The notes under the pieces: model-generated
The model's database searches: none
The model's input: only the letters and a program-made list of their open reading frames with translations
What the model was told of the DNA's origin: nothing
In this document: positions 26,185-35,109 of the stretch, piece by piece
Numbering within the stretch: position 1 is the stretch's first letter
Layout of the letters: each line of letters starts with the position of its first letter
DNA from: an uncultured Telmatospirillum sp.
GTDB lineage: Bacteria > Pseudomonadota > Alphaproteobacteria > Rhodospirillales > Magnetospirillaceae
Assembly (NCBI GenBank): GCA_903858635.1
Contig: CAIOJO010000324.1
Span: 1 to 56,724 of the forward strand
Direction: 5' to 3'
Length of the DNA stretch: 56,724 nucleotides
Translations under genes and position numbers: made by a program

Positions 26185-26598
26185 TCAGGAAATACGGTTG
26201 ATGACGCTACCCTGGTTGGTCAGGGTGCCGGCGAACAGCTTCATGTTGAACTCGTAGATGCCGACGCCGCGCAAAAGGTCGGTCAGAAACAACGGCGTCG
26301 AAGGAGTTCCCTCGCCACTGCCGGACGTGGCGGGATAGGAGGCGGCCAAGCGGCCGACCAATGGAGTGAATTGCGGTTGTCCGGGCTCGTGCCGTGGCGG
26401 GTACTGGTCGGACCCTTGCTGCTGGCCGCTCCCGTCGCCGAAGTCGGCCGGCCAGGCACCGTCAAAGCTGGTTGGTTGAGTGGCCCAGACCCCTTCGGCC
26501 GAATGCGCCCCGCTCGCACCGCTCCCCATCACCACGCGGCGCGCAGCCGCCGTGACGCTGGTCGGTATCGCCGTTCCCACCTTCGGCGCGGAGGCCAT
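26185..26598 (-). CDS. Hypothetical protein with a conserved-looking C-terminal segment
   Basis: A 137-residue protein without signal peptide or membrane helix. The N-terminal 90 residues are low-complexity (Gly, Ser, Pro, Gln). The C-terminal 35 residues (LTDLLRGVGIYEFNMKLFAG, then an asparagine-rich end) are more structured and probably the functional part. No ribosome site is evident before the ATG at 26598. It diverges from phaC across a 170-nt region that is AT-rich near this gene (AATATTAACCTAAAATTAAT). Function unknown. Confidence 0.6.
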   Translation of the reverse strand: MASAPKVGTAIPTSVTAAARRVVMGSGASGAHSAEGVWATQPTSFDGAWPADFGDGSGQQQGSDQYPPRHEPGQPQFTPLVGRLAASYPATSGSGEGTPSTPLFLTDLLRGVGIYEFNMKLFAGTLTNQGSVINRIS

Positions 26599-26766
26599 GA
26601 CGCAACAAACCCAATATTAACCTAAAATTAATCTTATTCCCAAGTCGCCACCGCCGCAAACCGATTCGCGCCCGGTCGCAACCGTGGCAAATAGCCACAT
26701 AATTTCATAAACGGATCGACCGACCGCGCGTACAATGCTTTTGGTGCAATGCAGCATAGGCAGGCC

Positions 26767-28674
26767 ATGAACGAAATTGGCAAGCCGCGCCACCGCAAGG
26801 AGCGCGCCTCAGGCAACGCAGATCGCCCGCAGCCCCCCGAAGTTTCGGCTTCGGCCGACGGCGACACCGCCGCGGGGGGCCTGCCGCCGGCCCACCGGCA
26901 GACCCGCCGACCGGGCCGCGAGCCGTGGATGGAATTCAAGGAGGTCAGCACCTTTCCGGCGATCACCGAAAGCACGGATCGGCTGGTCCACGCGCTGCAG
27001 GGCCGGCTCACCGGCGGGCTGTCGCCGGCCTCCATCGTGCTGGCCTATCTGGACTGGGCGGTGCATCTCGGCAATTCGATCGGCAAGGTCAACGAGATGA
27101 CCCAGAACGCGATGGCCAAGAGCTATCGCTTCGCTCTTTATGCCGCCCGCGCCTCGACCAAGCCGGAGACCGAGCCGTTCATCGAGCCGCTGCCGCAGGA
27201 CACGCGGTTTGCCAGTCCGGCGTGGAAGGACTTTCCCTACAACATCTATGCGCAGTCCTTTCTGCTGGTCGAGCAGTGGTGGCATTACGCCACTTCGGAC
27301 GTGCGCGGTGTGTCGCGCCATCACCAGCAGGTGGTCAGCTTCGCCGCAAGGCAAGCGTTGGATGTGTTGGCCCCCTCCAACTTCGCCTGGAGCAATCCCG
27401 ACGTGGTCAAGGCGACCCTCCAGCAGGGCGGCAACAACCTGCTGCGGGGCGCCGAGAAATTCTTCGACGACCTGGGCAGCCAATTGACCGGGCAACCGCC
27501 GAGCGTCGGCGACGAGTTCGAGATCGGCGTCGACCTTGCCTGCACGCCGGGCAAGGTGGTGTACCGCAACCAGATCATCGAGCTGATCCAATACACGCCC
27601 AGCACCGCACTGGTGCAGGCCGAACCGGTCCTGATCGTTCCGGCCTGGATCATGAAGTACTACATCCTCGATCTGTCGCCGCACAATTCGCTGGTCCGCT
27701 ATCTGCTGTCGCGCGGCTTCACGGTGTTCATGATCTCGTGGCGCAATCCGGGGCCGGCCGAACGCAATTTCGGCATGGTGGACTATATGCGCGACGGGGT
27801 GATGGACAGCATCGCCGCGGTCTCGGCCATCTGCCAGGACCACAAGCTGCATGCGGTGGGCTATTGCCTGGGCGGAACCTTGTTGTCGATCGCCGCCGCC
27901 ACCATGGCCCGCGACGGCGACCACCGGCTGCAGAGCGTGACCCTGCTCGCCGCCCAGACCGATTTCGAGGAAGCCGGCGAGATCATGTTGTTCATCGACG
28001 AAAGCCAGGTGACCTTCCTCGAGGACATGATGTGGGACCAGGGCTATCTGGACACCCGCCAGATGTCCGGCGCCTTCCAGATGCTGCGCTCCAACGACCT
28101 CATCTGGTCGCGGCTGATCCGCGAGTACTTCCTGGGCGAGCCCGAGCACCCCAACGACCTGATGGCCTGGAACGCCGACACCACGCGCATGCCGTACCAC
28201 ATGCATTCCGGATATCTGTGCCACCTGTTCCTCGACAACGACCTGGCCAAGGGGCGCTTCCAGGTTGACGGACGGCCGATCGCCCTGACCGATATTCGCG
28301 CCCCCATTTGCGCTGTGGGCACCGCCAAGGACCACGTCGCTCCGTGGAAGTCGGTGTTCAAGATCGGCCTTCTGACCGATACCGAGGTCACCTTCGTCCT
28401 GACCGCGGGCGGCCACAACGCCGGCATCGTCAGCGAACCGGGGCACCCGCACCGCTCCTTCCAGATGTCGACCCATCAGGATCTCGACCGCTATATCGAC
28501 CCCGAGAGCTGGGCTCGGGTGACCCCGCGGCAGGAAGGATCCTGGTGGCCGGCCTGGGCCGACTGGCTCGAGATGCGCTCGTCGGGGCGGACCACGCCGC
28601 CGCCGATGGGGCTGCCGGGCAGCCATTATGTGGCGCTCTACGACGCCCCCGGCGAATATGTCCTGATGCGTTAG
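26767..28674 (+). CDS. phaC: Poly(3-hydroxyalkanoate) synthase, class I
   Basis: Polymerises 3-hydroxyacyl-CoA into PHA granules. The 635-residue product has the N-terminal PhaC_N domain (FPYNIYAQSFLLVEQWWHYA), then the alpha/beta-hydrolase domain with lipase-like box GYCLGGT, whose Cys367 is the nucleophile, Asp522 in GTAKDHVAPW and His550 in GGHNAGIV. It is somewhat longer than the classical 589-residue enzyme because of an N-terminal Pro/Arg-rich extension of about 50 residues. The ATG at 26767 has GGCAGG upstream; an ATG at 26749 is an alternative. No phaA, phaB or phasin gene is adjacent. Confidence 0.95.
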   Translation: MNEIGKPRHRKERASGNADRPQPPEVSASADGDTAAGGLPPAHRQTRRPGREPWMEFKEVSTFPAITESTDRLVHALQGRLTGGLSPASIVLAYLDWAVHLGNSIGKVNEMTQNAMAKSYRFALYAARASTKPETEPFIEPLPQDTRFASPAWKDFPYNIYAQSFLLVEQWWHYATSDVRGVSRHHQQVVSFAARQALDVLAPSNFAWSNPDVVKATLQQGGNNLLRGAEKFFDDLGSQLTGQPPSVGDEFEIGVDLACTPGKVVYRNQIIELIQYTPSTALVQAEPVLIVPAWIMKYYILDLSPHNSLVRYLLSRGFTVFMISWRNPGPAERNFGMVDYMRDGVMDSIAAVSAICQDHKLHAVGYCLGGTLLSIAAATMARDGDHRLQSVTLLAAQTDFEEAGEIMLFIDESQVTFLEDMMWDQGYLDTRQMSGAFQMLRSNDLIWSRLIREYFLGEPEHPNDLMAWNADTTRMPYHMHSGYLCHLFLDNDLAKGRFQVDGRPIALTDIRAPICAVGTAKDHVAPWKSVFKIGLLTDTEVTFVLTAGGHNAGIVSEPGHPHRSFQMSTHQDLDRYIDPESWARVTPRQEGSWWPAWADWLEMRSSGRTTPPPMGLPGSHYVALYDAPGEYVLMR

Positions 28675-28743
28675 CGAGCGGGGTTCCGCCACTGCTCCGG
28701 CTTGGCTATGATGCCGGCTCGCGCCCATCAGGGGACGGCTCCG

Positions 28744-29268
28744 ATGTCCAACGTCCTGGTCTCGATCTTCTGCCCCGACCGTACCGGGCTGGTCGCCGCC
28801 ATCACCGGCCGCCTGTTCGAAATCGGGGCCAATCTCGGCGACACCAGCTTCGCCGTCCTGGGCGGCGGCGCCGAGTTTACCTCGATCTGCCGCATTCCGG
28901 AACATATCGGCCCCGCCGAGCTGCACGAGGACCTGGCCGGCTTGCCCGAACTGGCCGACGCCACGATCACCGTCAACAACTTCGGTCTCACCGCCGAATA
29001 CGGTCCGGCCGCCCAGATCACCCATGTCGTCTCGGTCGGCGGCGGCGATCGCCCCGGCTTGGTCGCCCGGCTATCGGAGGTGTTCACCCAGTTCCGGGCG
29101 AACATCGTCCGGATGGATGCCCAGGCTATCCCGGCCGGCAAGGGCAGCCGCTACGTCACCCGCTTCGCCGTGTCGATTCCCCCGGCCAGCGTCACCCCCT
29201 GCCTCAACACGGTCGCCAACACGGCCGGCGAGCTGGGATTGAGCTGCAGTTGGGAACAGAGCGCGTAG
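28744..29268 (+). CDS. ACT-domain protein, GcvR-like
   Basis: A 174-residue protein with two ACT domains (about 4-80 and 93-170). Each begins with the typical strand-turn (VLVSIFCPDRTGLVAAITG and HVVSVGGGDRPGLVARLSE). The arrangement matches GcvR, the glycine-sensing partner of GcvA, and similar amino-acid sensors. No gcv genes or glycine riboswitch lie nearby. The ATG at 28744 follows AGGGGA; the open frame runs 14 codons further without ACT similarity. It is 69 nt after phaC on the same strand, with no obvious functional link. Confidence 0.85.
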   Translation: MSNVLVSIFCPDRTGLVAAITGRLFEIGANLGDTSFAVLGGGAEFTSICRIPEHIGPAELHEDLAGLPELADATITVNNFGLTAEYGPAAQITHVVSVGGGDRPGLVARLSEVFTQFRANIVRMDAQAIPAGKGSRYVTRFAVSIPPASVTPCLNTVANTAGELGLSCSWEQSA

Positions 29269-29273
29269 CTGCT

Positions 29274-29960
29274 TCACCGCAGAGCGAGGGCCTGGGCTAG
29301 GCTTCGCGTCACCTGGGCGGCCTCGCCAAGGCCGCCCTCGCCTTGCTGCCAGTCCAGTTTGCCGTTGCCGTCGCGATCCCAGCCGTCGACCGCCCGGCCG
29401 AGGGCCATCAGCATGCCGCGAACGGCTTCGTGCGCCACCTTGTCCGAGGGGGTGACCAGGGCCGCCCGTCCGAGATCGACCGCCTCGCGAATATGCCCCT
29501 CGGCGGCGCTCAGGCACGCCAAGGCCTCGGCAACCCGCTGGTCGCCCGGCAGCAGACGCCCACCCCCGGCCTTGAGGCCATCGGTGGCACGGGCCGTCGC
29601 CTGCAGCGCACCGTAATCCTGGCGGCCGGGTGCCGCTCGGCCGAAATTGGAGTCGAGGGCATGCAGGGCAAAAGCGGCCTTCGCCCGGACCAATTCCGCC
29701 TCGGCCGGGACGCCGCTACCGTAGACCTCCAGCAGGCTGTCGCGGGCGGCCTCCACCTGGCTCAGAACCACTTCCACATAGGGTGATCCGGCGGGGGTAT
29801 CGGGCGCCATCAACCCCGCCGCCTGGAACCCGGCACGGGCTTCGGACAGCAGATCGGGTCCCAGCGATGCCATCTGTTCCGCGGCCGCCGGCAAGGGTCC
29901 GCCCACAACCGACAGCAAGGCAACAATGGTTGTGCCGAACCTAAGCAAAGGATCCTCCAT
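29274..29960 (-). CDS. Secreted protein with one EF-hand-like loop
   Basis: A 228-residue exported protein. Signal peptide-like residues 1-28 (LRFGTTIVALLSVVGGPLPA, cleavage near AAA-E) are followed by a helical domain. A single EF-hand-type loop DRDGNGKLDWQQ lies near residue 200, with acidic or Asn ligands at positions 1, 3, 5 and 9 but Gln instead of Glu at 12. Ca2+ binding is possible, but a lone EF-hand is weak evidence. The ATG at 29960 was chosen to begin the signal peptide. Function unknown. It converges on the ACT-domain gene with only 5 nt between the stops. Confidence 0.75.
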   Translation of the reverse strand: MEDPLLRFGTTIVALLSVVGGPLPAAAEQMASLGPDLLSEARAGFQAAGLMAPDTPAGSPYVEVVLSQVEAARDSLLEVYGSGVPAEAELVRAKAAFALHALDSNFGRAAPGRQDYGALQATARATDGLKAGGGRLLPGDQRVAEALACLSAAEGHIREAVDLGRAALVTPSDKVAHEAVRGMLMALGRAVDGWDRDGNGKLDWQQGEGGLGEAAQVTRSLAQALALR

Positions 29961-30192
29961 TCGCCCGTCTTCTAAAAGACCAGCTATGCATAACCAGCCC
30001 GCCGGGCAACCCCTCCATCGGTGCTCGGCCGTTTGGCCAGGCGATATGACAGAGGGAGTGATGGCAGGCCGCATCGGGGGACTCCCCTCTTCTCCCGGCC
30101 AGCCATTTCGGGTAGCTTTCCGCCCGGCTGGTTGCCCGGCCACCGCCGCCTGTGGTCCATTCGCCGGTCGCCCCTTCCCCGGAGCCTTGCCG

Positions 30193-31035
30193 ATGTCCGT
30201 GCTTGTTGCCGTCCTCGTCGCCGTCCTGCAAGGCGTCACCGAGCTGTTTCCGGTGAGCAGCCTCGGGCATGCGGTCATCCTGCCGGCCATCCTCGGCCTC
30301 GGCATCGACCAGAAGGCACCGGAATTCCTGCCATTCCTGGTCGTCCTGCATCTCGGCACCGCAGCTGCGCTGCTGCTCTATTTCTGGCGCGACTGGTTGG
30401 GCCTTGCGGTCGGCCTGTTTGCCCGCCCGTCGGCCGAGCGGGACGCCAGCCGGCACATCCTCGGGCTGGTCATCATCGCCACCGTACCGGCGGCGGCGCT
30501 CGGCTTCCTGTTCGAACACAAGCTGAAGAACCTGTTCGGCGTACCGGTGATCGCCGCCGGTTTCCTGTTTGCCAACGGGTTTCTGCTGTTCCTCGGCGAA
30601 CGGCTGCGGCGGCGCACCGGCGATCAGGGCCAGGGCGATCTGTCGGTCCTCAGCTGGAAGGGCGCCCTGGCGATCGGTTTCTGGCAGTGCACGGCCTTCT
30701 TCCCCGGAATCTCCCGCTCGGGAGCGACCATGGTCGGCGGTCTGCTGTCGGGCTTGTCGCACCGCGCTTCGGCCCATTTCTCCTTTCTCATCGCCACCCC
30801 GGTCATCCTCGGCGCCGCGGTGCTGGAAGTGCCGAAACTGCTGCACCAGGCGGCCGCCCCGGGCATGGCCAGCCTGTCGGCCATCGGCGGCGTCGCCGCC
30901 GGCGTCACCGCCTATCTCAGCATCGCCTTCCTCATGCATTATTTCCGCAAGCACGAGTTCGAGGCGCTCGACCCCTTCGCCTATTACTGCTGGGCGGCCG
31001 GGGCCGGATCCCTGCTATTTCTGCTGCTGGCCTAG
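30193..31035 (+). CDS. uppP: Undecaprenyl-diphosphate phosphatase (UppP/BacA)
   Basis: Integral membrane enzyme that recycles the peptidoglycan lipid carrier by removing one phosphate from undecaprenyl diphosphate. Overproduction confers bacitracin tolerance in other bacteria. The 280-residue protein has about eight membrane helices and both signature motifs: GVTELFPVSSLGHAVI at the N-terminus with the catalytic Glu and Ser residues, and PGISRSGAT near residue 178 with the catalytic Arg. The ATG at 30193 was chosen because it begins the first helix and has GGAG upstream. The last 21 nt overlap a converging gene. Confidence 0.95.
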   Translation: MSVLVAVLVAVLQGVTELFPVSSLGHAVILPAILGLGIDQKAPEFLPFLVVLHLGTAAALLLYFWRDWLGLAVGLFARPSAERDASRHILGLVIIATVPAAALGFLFEHKLKNLFGVPVIAAGFLFANGFLLFLGERLRRRTGDQGQGDLSVLSWKGALAIGFWQCTAFFPGISRSGATMVGGLLSGLSHRASAHFSFLIATPVILGAAVLEVPKLLHQAAAPGMASLSAIGGVAAGVTAYLSIAFLMHYFRKHEFEALDPFAYYCWAAGAGSLLFLLLA

Positions 31036-31497
31036 GCCGGCCGGCGGCTGCCGCGCCGCCTCCTCCTCGACCCGCAGGCGTTGCGCCTCGAGGGCTCGCA
31101 GGCTGTCGTCGAGCTGCTGATGCCTGATCGCCGCGTCTTGCGGATTTGGCGATAGCCCCAGTTGCTGTTGCTGGCGCTGGGCATCCCGCAGCCGCTGGTG
31201 GAGCAGACGGACCTCGGGATTGTCGGGCCCCAATTTCTGTTCGAGATCGAGGGTCCGCATCTCGTCGGAGCGAAGGGTATCGCTGCCGGTGTTGGGCCAG
31301 GCAGGCGGCGGCGGATTCGGGATGCTGGGCGGCATGAGCGGGTGGCCGATGGTTCCGGGCGGCCCCGCGGGGATACCGGCATAGGGCTGAATCACCCGTC
31401 CGGGCGGCGGTGCAATGACATCCGCCGCCGCGCCTGGAACCGGACAGGCCCATCCGAGGTTTGCCACTACGACAAGAGACGCGATCCGCCGCCACAT
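31015..31497 (-). CDS. Secreted Pro/Gln-rich protein of unknown function
   Basis: About 160 residues with a signal peptide (WRRIASLVVVANLGWA), a Pro-rich segment (VIAPPPGRVIQPYAGIPAGP) and a C-terminal Gln/Arg/Leu-rich helix suitable for a coiled coil (LRDAQRQQQQLGL). The ATG at 31497 was chosen because it begins the signal sequence; the open frame continues 34 codons upstream to 31599. The 3' end overlaps uppP by 21 nt, tail to tail. Composition-biased and not assigned to a family. Confidence 0.6.
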   Translation of the reverse strand: MWRRIASLVVVANLGWACPVPGAAADVIAPPPGRVIQPYAGIPAGPPGTIGHPLMPPSIPNPPPPAWPNTGSDTLRSDEMRTLDLEQKLGPDNPEVRLLHQRLRDAQRQQQQLGLSPNPQDAAIRHQQLDDSLRALEAQRLRVEEEAARQPPAGLGQQQK

Positions 31498-31698
31498 GAA
31501 TAAGGCCGCCTGTGCGCTGCCGCCCGACGATCCGCCCACCCGGAGGCCGGCAGGCACGGCGTCGTTATGTTGCGCCGTCGAGGACGAGAAAAACGCCACC
31601 CTGAGGGTATCATGGGACCGTATATGATACTTGGTCGCCTGATGTTCATCTCGATTTTTTACCCTCGCTGAGCGACCTCAAGCAACGCCGCCTCGGCC

Positions 31699-31733
31699 AC
31701 GAAAGGGTGTTCTTCGTGTCTTGGTGGTTTCAA
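31699..31733. repeat. Single arm of a 7-bp-unit element (relic)
   Basis: Read on the minus strand, AAACCACCAAGACACGAAG followed by AACACC has the same stepwise build (CACCAAG, CACGAAG) as the arms of the elements at 7135-7274 and 41428-41576. No second arm is found nearby, so this is probably a degenerate end of a lost element. Confidence 0.4.
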
Positions 31734-31777
31734 TCAAATGCCGATACCGGCACAGGGTTGGGCAGGGAGCGCCGGCG

Positions 31778-32386
31778 CTACTTGCTGGCCAGGGCGGCCG
31801 TCTTGCTGGCCAGCTGATGCAGCAGCCCGGTCGGCCCGTCGCGGCGCAGGATCGAGACGAACTCCGACCGTCGAACCGCCACCTGGCTGATCGTGCCGTC
31901 GAGCAATACGTCGATGATCTTCCACTCGCCTCCGGCATCCTGGCGCATGAGGTAATCGATCTCGGTGGGCTCGCCGGTCTTTGGCACGATGCGGCTTGGC
32001 ACCACCACCGATCCGCCGGTCGATGGCCGCGCGGCGTCGACCTCGCAGCGTTCCCCGCTCCACCCGTCGAACTGTTCGGCATAATTGGCCACGGTGTATT
32101 GGGTGAAGGCGTCATCCAGCTGCTGCAACTGCGCCGCCGACAGCTTGGCCGCCTCGGGCCCGATGGCGCTGCGGGTCATCACCGACATGTCGTAGGCCTT
32201 GAGCACGGCCGGCCGCAATTCATCCGAGCGACCGCCGTACCCCAATCGCGATCCCTGCTTCATGACGTCGAGCAAGGTGTCGCAGAATTGCCGAATGACC
32301 TGCTGGGGTTGCTCTGCGGCGGCGGCCGCACCCCCCGACAGCAATCCGATGAGCAACAGGAGAAGACAGCTCAGACGCCACTTCAT
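31778..32386 (-). CDS. mlaC: MlaC/Ttg2D-family periplasmic phospholipid-binding protein
   Basis: Carries phospholipids across the periplasm between the outer-membrane MlaA complex and the inner-membrane MlaFEDB transporter. The 202-residue protein has a signal peptide (KWRLSCLLLLLIGLLSGG...) and the MlaC fold with QVIRQFCDTLLDVMKQG near the N-terminus and EIDYLMRQDAGGEWKIIDV later. The ATG at 32386 has GGAG upstream; the longer open frame to 32539 has no similarity. It diverges from mlaA across about 270 nt. The ABC-transporter genes mlaFED are not in the window. Confidence 0.88.
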   Translation of the reverse strand: MKWRLSCLLLLLIGLLSGGAAAAAEQPQQVIRQFCDTLLDVMKQGSRLGYGGRSDELRPAVLKAYDMSVMTRSAIGPEAAKLSAAQLQQLDDAFTQYTVANYAEQFDGWSGERCEVDAARPSTGGSVVVPSRIVPKTGEPTEIDYLMRQDAGGEWKIIDVLLDGTISQVAVRRSEFVSILRRDGPTGLLHQLASKTAALASK

Positions 32387-32652
32387 GCGACGCTCCGTCA
32401 GGCGAATGGACCAGGACAGGGAGATGGGCGCCATGGCCGACCGGCAACAGAGCCTACGGAAGAGCCGGACCACTCCCGCAATGTTCTCTCGCCCCCTTAC
32501 CCGGGGGCTACCCCTTGGGTTGATGGGCTGATAGCCCAAAGGGCGCGGGACTGTTCTTCCGTTGGCTCGCCCGATGTCGCCAAGACGGCAGGGCTCGCCG
32601 CGACTAATCTCGGACCCTTCGAACGCCGATCGGAGGGAGACCTGCCGTTCGC

Positions 32653-33465
32653 ATGCTGATTGCCTCGATCCTCGGCCAATGGCGCCAGCTGCCGCGCCGG
32701 GCGCCGCTGCTGCGCTTGGCCCTGACGGCCATGCTGTTGTTGCCGCAAGCCTGTGCCCAGGCGCCCACCGACCCGGAGGAGCGCGCCGACTTCGTGCGAC
32801 GCAACGATCCGCTCGAACCGATGAATCGCAAGATCTTCGCCTTCAACACCTTCGTCGACGACCACCTGATGGAGCCGGTGGCCCGTGCCTATCACGACAC
32901 CCTGCCCAATGGCGTGCAGAAGGGCGTCCACAATGTCCTGACCAATCTGAACGAACCCTATGTCGGCGGAAATGAGATCCTGCAAGGCAAGGCCCATGCC
33001 GCCGCGGACGACCTCGGCCGGTTCCTGATCAATTCGACCTTCGGGGTGCTGGGCATCTGGGACGTCGCCGCCGGCAACGGCGGCCCCAAAGGCAACGACA
33101 CCGACATCGGCTTGACCCTGGGTACATGGGGAATCGGCGAGGGCCCGTTCCTCATGCTGCCCTTCTTCGGTCCGTCCAACCCGCGCGACGGGATCGGGCT
33201 CCTGGCCAATTTCTGGGCCGATCCCGTCGACGCGGTGATCAACATCCCGCCCGGCACCAACTGGGCGGTCGACACCCGCTTCGGGTTCAATCTGGTCGAC
33301 ACCCGGGTGCAGCTTCTCGAGCCGGTCGCCGACCTGAAGCGCACCGCGCTCGACTATTATGCGTCGGTCCGCAGCCTGTACCGCCAAAGGCGGCGCAGCG
33401 CCCTGGGAATCAGCCAGCCCTCGGCCGGCACCAGCCAATCGGAAGGGCCGGGCGACCTGCCCTGA
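32653..33465 (+). CDS. mlaA: MlaA/VacJ-family outer-membrane lipoprotein
   Basis: Outer-membrane component of the Mla system, which removes mislocalised phospholipids from the outer leaflet. The 270-residue protein has a signal with lipobox-like LLPQAC, then the VacJ signature NDPLEPMNRKIFAFN, the amphipathic stretch FLINSTFGVLGIWDVA and GTWGIGEGPFLMLPFFGPS. The lipobox Cys is at about residue 34. The C-terminal 30 residues are Ser/Gly-rich and divergent. The ribosome site is distant (GGAGGGAG about 15 nt upstream). Pairing with the divergent mlaC gene is consistent with one pathway. Confidence 0.92.
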   Translation: MLIASILGQWRQLPRRAPLLRLALTAMLLLPQACAQAPTDPEERADFVRRNDPLEPMNRKIFAFNTFVDDHLMEPVARAYHDTLPNGVQKGVHNVLTNLNEPYVGGNEILQGKAHAAADDLGRFLINSTFGVLGIWDVAAGNGGPKGNDTDIGLTLGTWGIGEGPFLMLPFFGPSNPRDGIGLLANFWADPVDAVINIPPGTNWAVDTRFGFNLVDTRVQLLEPVADLKRTALDYYASVRSLYRQRRRSALGISQPSAGTSQSEGPGDLP

Positions 33466-33609
33466 GGCGGCCGCAAGACGGCTATTGGGGGCAGCCACGC
33501 CGGCGAGAGGCTAAATCCCTTCCCATGCTGCACCGCAGCAAAAAACCTGTGGAAACCCGGCCGATTCCGGAGCAAACTCCGCCATGACGGATAGACCCTA
33601 AGTCGTGTG

Positions 33610-33627
33610 TTGTTTCTATTGAAACAA
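33610..33627. promoter_or_regulatory. Perfect 7-bp dyad upstream of the MaoC-Pta/AckA operon
   Basis: TTGTTTC (33610-33616), spacer TATT, GAAACAA (33621-33627). The 18-bp site lies 66 nt before the ATG of the fusion gene. Its AT-rich sequence in a GC-rich genome and perfect symmetry suggest an operator controlling the acyl-phosphate operon. Confidence 0.45.
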
Positions 33628-33692
33628 GTACCCGCAAGATGCACGGCAAGACACGACTCTCGGGTCCAGGGGATGCATAACGGGGAACCACA

Positions 33693-35096
33693 ATGGTCAC
33701 CATTGAGAACAAGACTTTCGATGAAATCACCGTTGGCCAGACCGTGCAGCTCGAGCGCATGTTGACCAACGATGACATCCTGCTGTTCGGCGTCATGTCC
33801 GGCGATACCAACCCCACCCACTACCGCAGCGAGGAAAATGATCCTCGGCAGCATCGGGTGGTCGGCCATGGCATGTGGGGGGCCTCGCTGATCTCGGCCC
33901 TGCTCGGCAACGAGCTGCCCGGCGCCGGTACCGTCTACAAATCGCAGAACCTGGAATTCGCCACCACGGTCAATCTGGGCGACACCCTCAAGGTGTCGAT
34001 CACCGTGGTGGAAAAACGGCCGGCCGACCACTCGGTGGTGTTCGACTGCCTGGGCGTCAACCAGAAGGGTGAAACGGTGTTCACCGGCACCGCCGTGGTC
34101 GTCGCCCCCATCGAGAAGACACGCCAGCAGCGCATGGCCCTGCCCGAGGTCAAGGTGAGCCGCGGCCATCACGTGTTCGAGCAACTGATCGAGAAATGTT
34201 CCGATCTGGTGCCGGTTTCCATGGCGATCTGCCATCCCTGCGATGAAGTGTCGCTGCGCGGCGCGGTCGAAGCGGCGGAATGCGGCCTGATCGACCCCGT
34301 GTTGGTCGGCCCGCGCAAGAAGATCGAGAGCGTCGCCGAGGAATTCGGCCTCGACATCTTCCGCTACAAGATCGTCGATGCCGAGCACAGCCACGAATCG
34401 GCTGCCCGCTCCGTGGCGCTGTGCCGCAGCGGCGAAACGGCCGGCCTGATGAAGGGCAGCCTGCACACCGACGAGATGATGCACGAGGTGGCCCGCGCCG
34501 ATACCGGTCTCAGGACCAGCCGCCGCATCAGCCATGTCTTCATCATGGACGTCCCCAGCTATCCGCGCACCCTGCTGATCACCGACGCGGCGATCAATAT
34601 CTATCCGACCCTCGAGGACAAGGCCGACATCGTGCAGAACGCCATCGACCTGGCGCATGTGCTCGACATCCGCAAGCCCAAGGTGGCCCTGTTGTCGGCC
34701 GTCGAAACCGTCTATCCGAAGATCGCCTCGACCATCGAGGCGGCGGCGCTCTGCAAGATGGCCGACCGCGGGCAGATCACCGGCGGTCTGCTGGACGGCC
34801 CGCTGGCCTTCGACAACGCCATCAACGAAGAGGCGGCCCGCATCAAGAAGATCGTCTCGCCGGTGGCCGGCAAGGCCGACATCCTTCTGGTGCCGGATCT
34901 CGAGGCCGGCAACATGCTGGCCAAGCAGTTGGCCTATCTGGCCGACGCCGACGCCGCCGGAATCGTGCTCGGCGCCCGGGTGCCGATCGTGCTGACCAGC
35001 CGCGCCGACAGCGCCAAGGCCCGCCTGGCCTCCTGCGCCGTCGCCGTGCTGTTCGCGCATCACCGCAAGGTGGCGTTGCATCTGGCCGCCGAGTAG
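33693..35096 (+). CDS. MaoC-like hydratase fused to phosphate acetyl/butyryltransferase
   Basis: A 467-residue two-domain protein. Residues about 5-140 form a MaoC/R-hydratase hot-dog domain with the catalytic-type motif GDTNPTHY and GHGMWGASLIS. Residues about 160-465 form a phosphotransacetylase/phosphotransbutyrylase domain that exchanges acyl-CoA and acyl-phosphate (AICHPCDEVSLRGAVEA, ITGGLLDGPLAFDNAIN). The fusion is a known alphaproteobacterial type. The ATG at 33693 has GGGGA upstream. It is followed after 13 nt by acetate kinase, so the pair interconverts acyl-CoA, acyl-phosphate and acid plus ATP. The natural acyl group (acetyl, propionyl, butyryl or crotonyl) cannot be told from sequence. 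Confidence 0.92.
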   Translation: MVTIENKTFDEITVGQTVQLERMLTNDDILLFGVMSGDTNPTHYRSEENDPRQHRVVGHGMWGASLISALLGNELPGAGTVYKSQNLEFATTVNLGDTLKVSITVVEKRPADHSVVFDCLGVNQKGETVFTGTAVVVAPIEKTRQQRMALPEVKVSRGHHVFEQLIEKCSDLVPVSMAICHPCDEVSLRGAVEAAECGLIDPVLVGPRKKIESVAEEFGLDIFRYKIVDAEHSHESAARSVALCRSGETAGLMKGSLHTDEMMHEVARADTGLRTSRRISHVFIMDVPSYPRTLLITDAAINIYPTLEDKADIVQNAIDLAHVLDIRKPKVALLSAVETVYPKIASTIEAAALCKMADRGQITGGLLDGPLAFDNAINEEAARIKKIVSPVAGKADILLVPDLEAGNMLAKQLAYLADADAAGIVLGARVPIVLTSRADSAKARLASCAVAVLFAHHRKVALHLAAE

Positions 35097-35109
35097 GGGG
35101 AGACGTTTC

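Noticed and set aside
26809-29025. A 738-residue minus-strand frame opposite phaC
   Set aside because: Antisense shadow of a gene with full catalytic motifs; its composition (His, Gln, Gly, Val) is typical of reverse-strand readings here.
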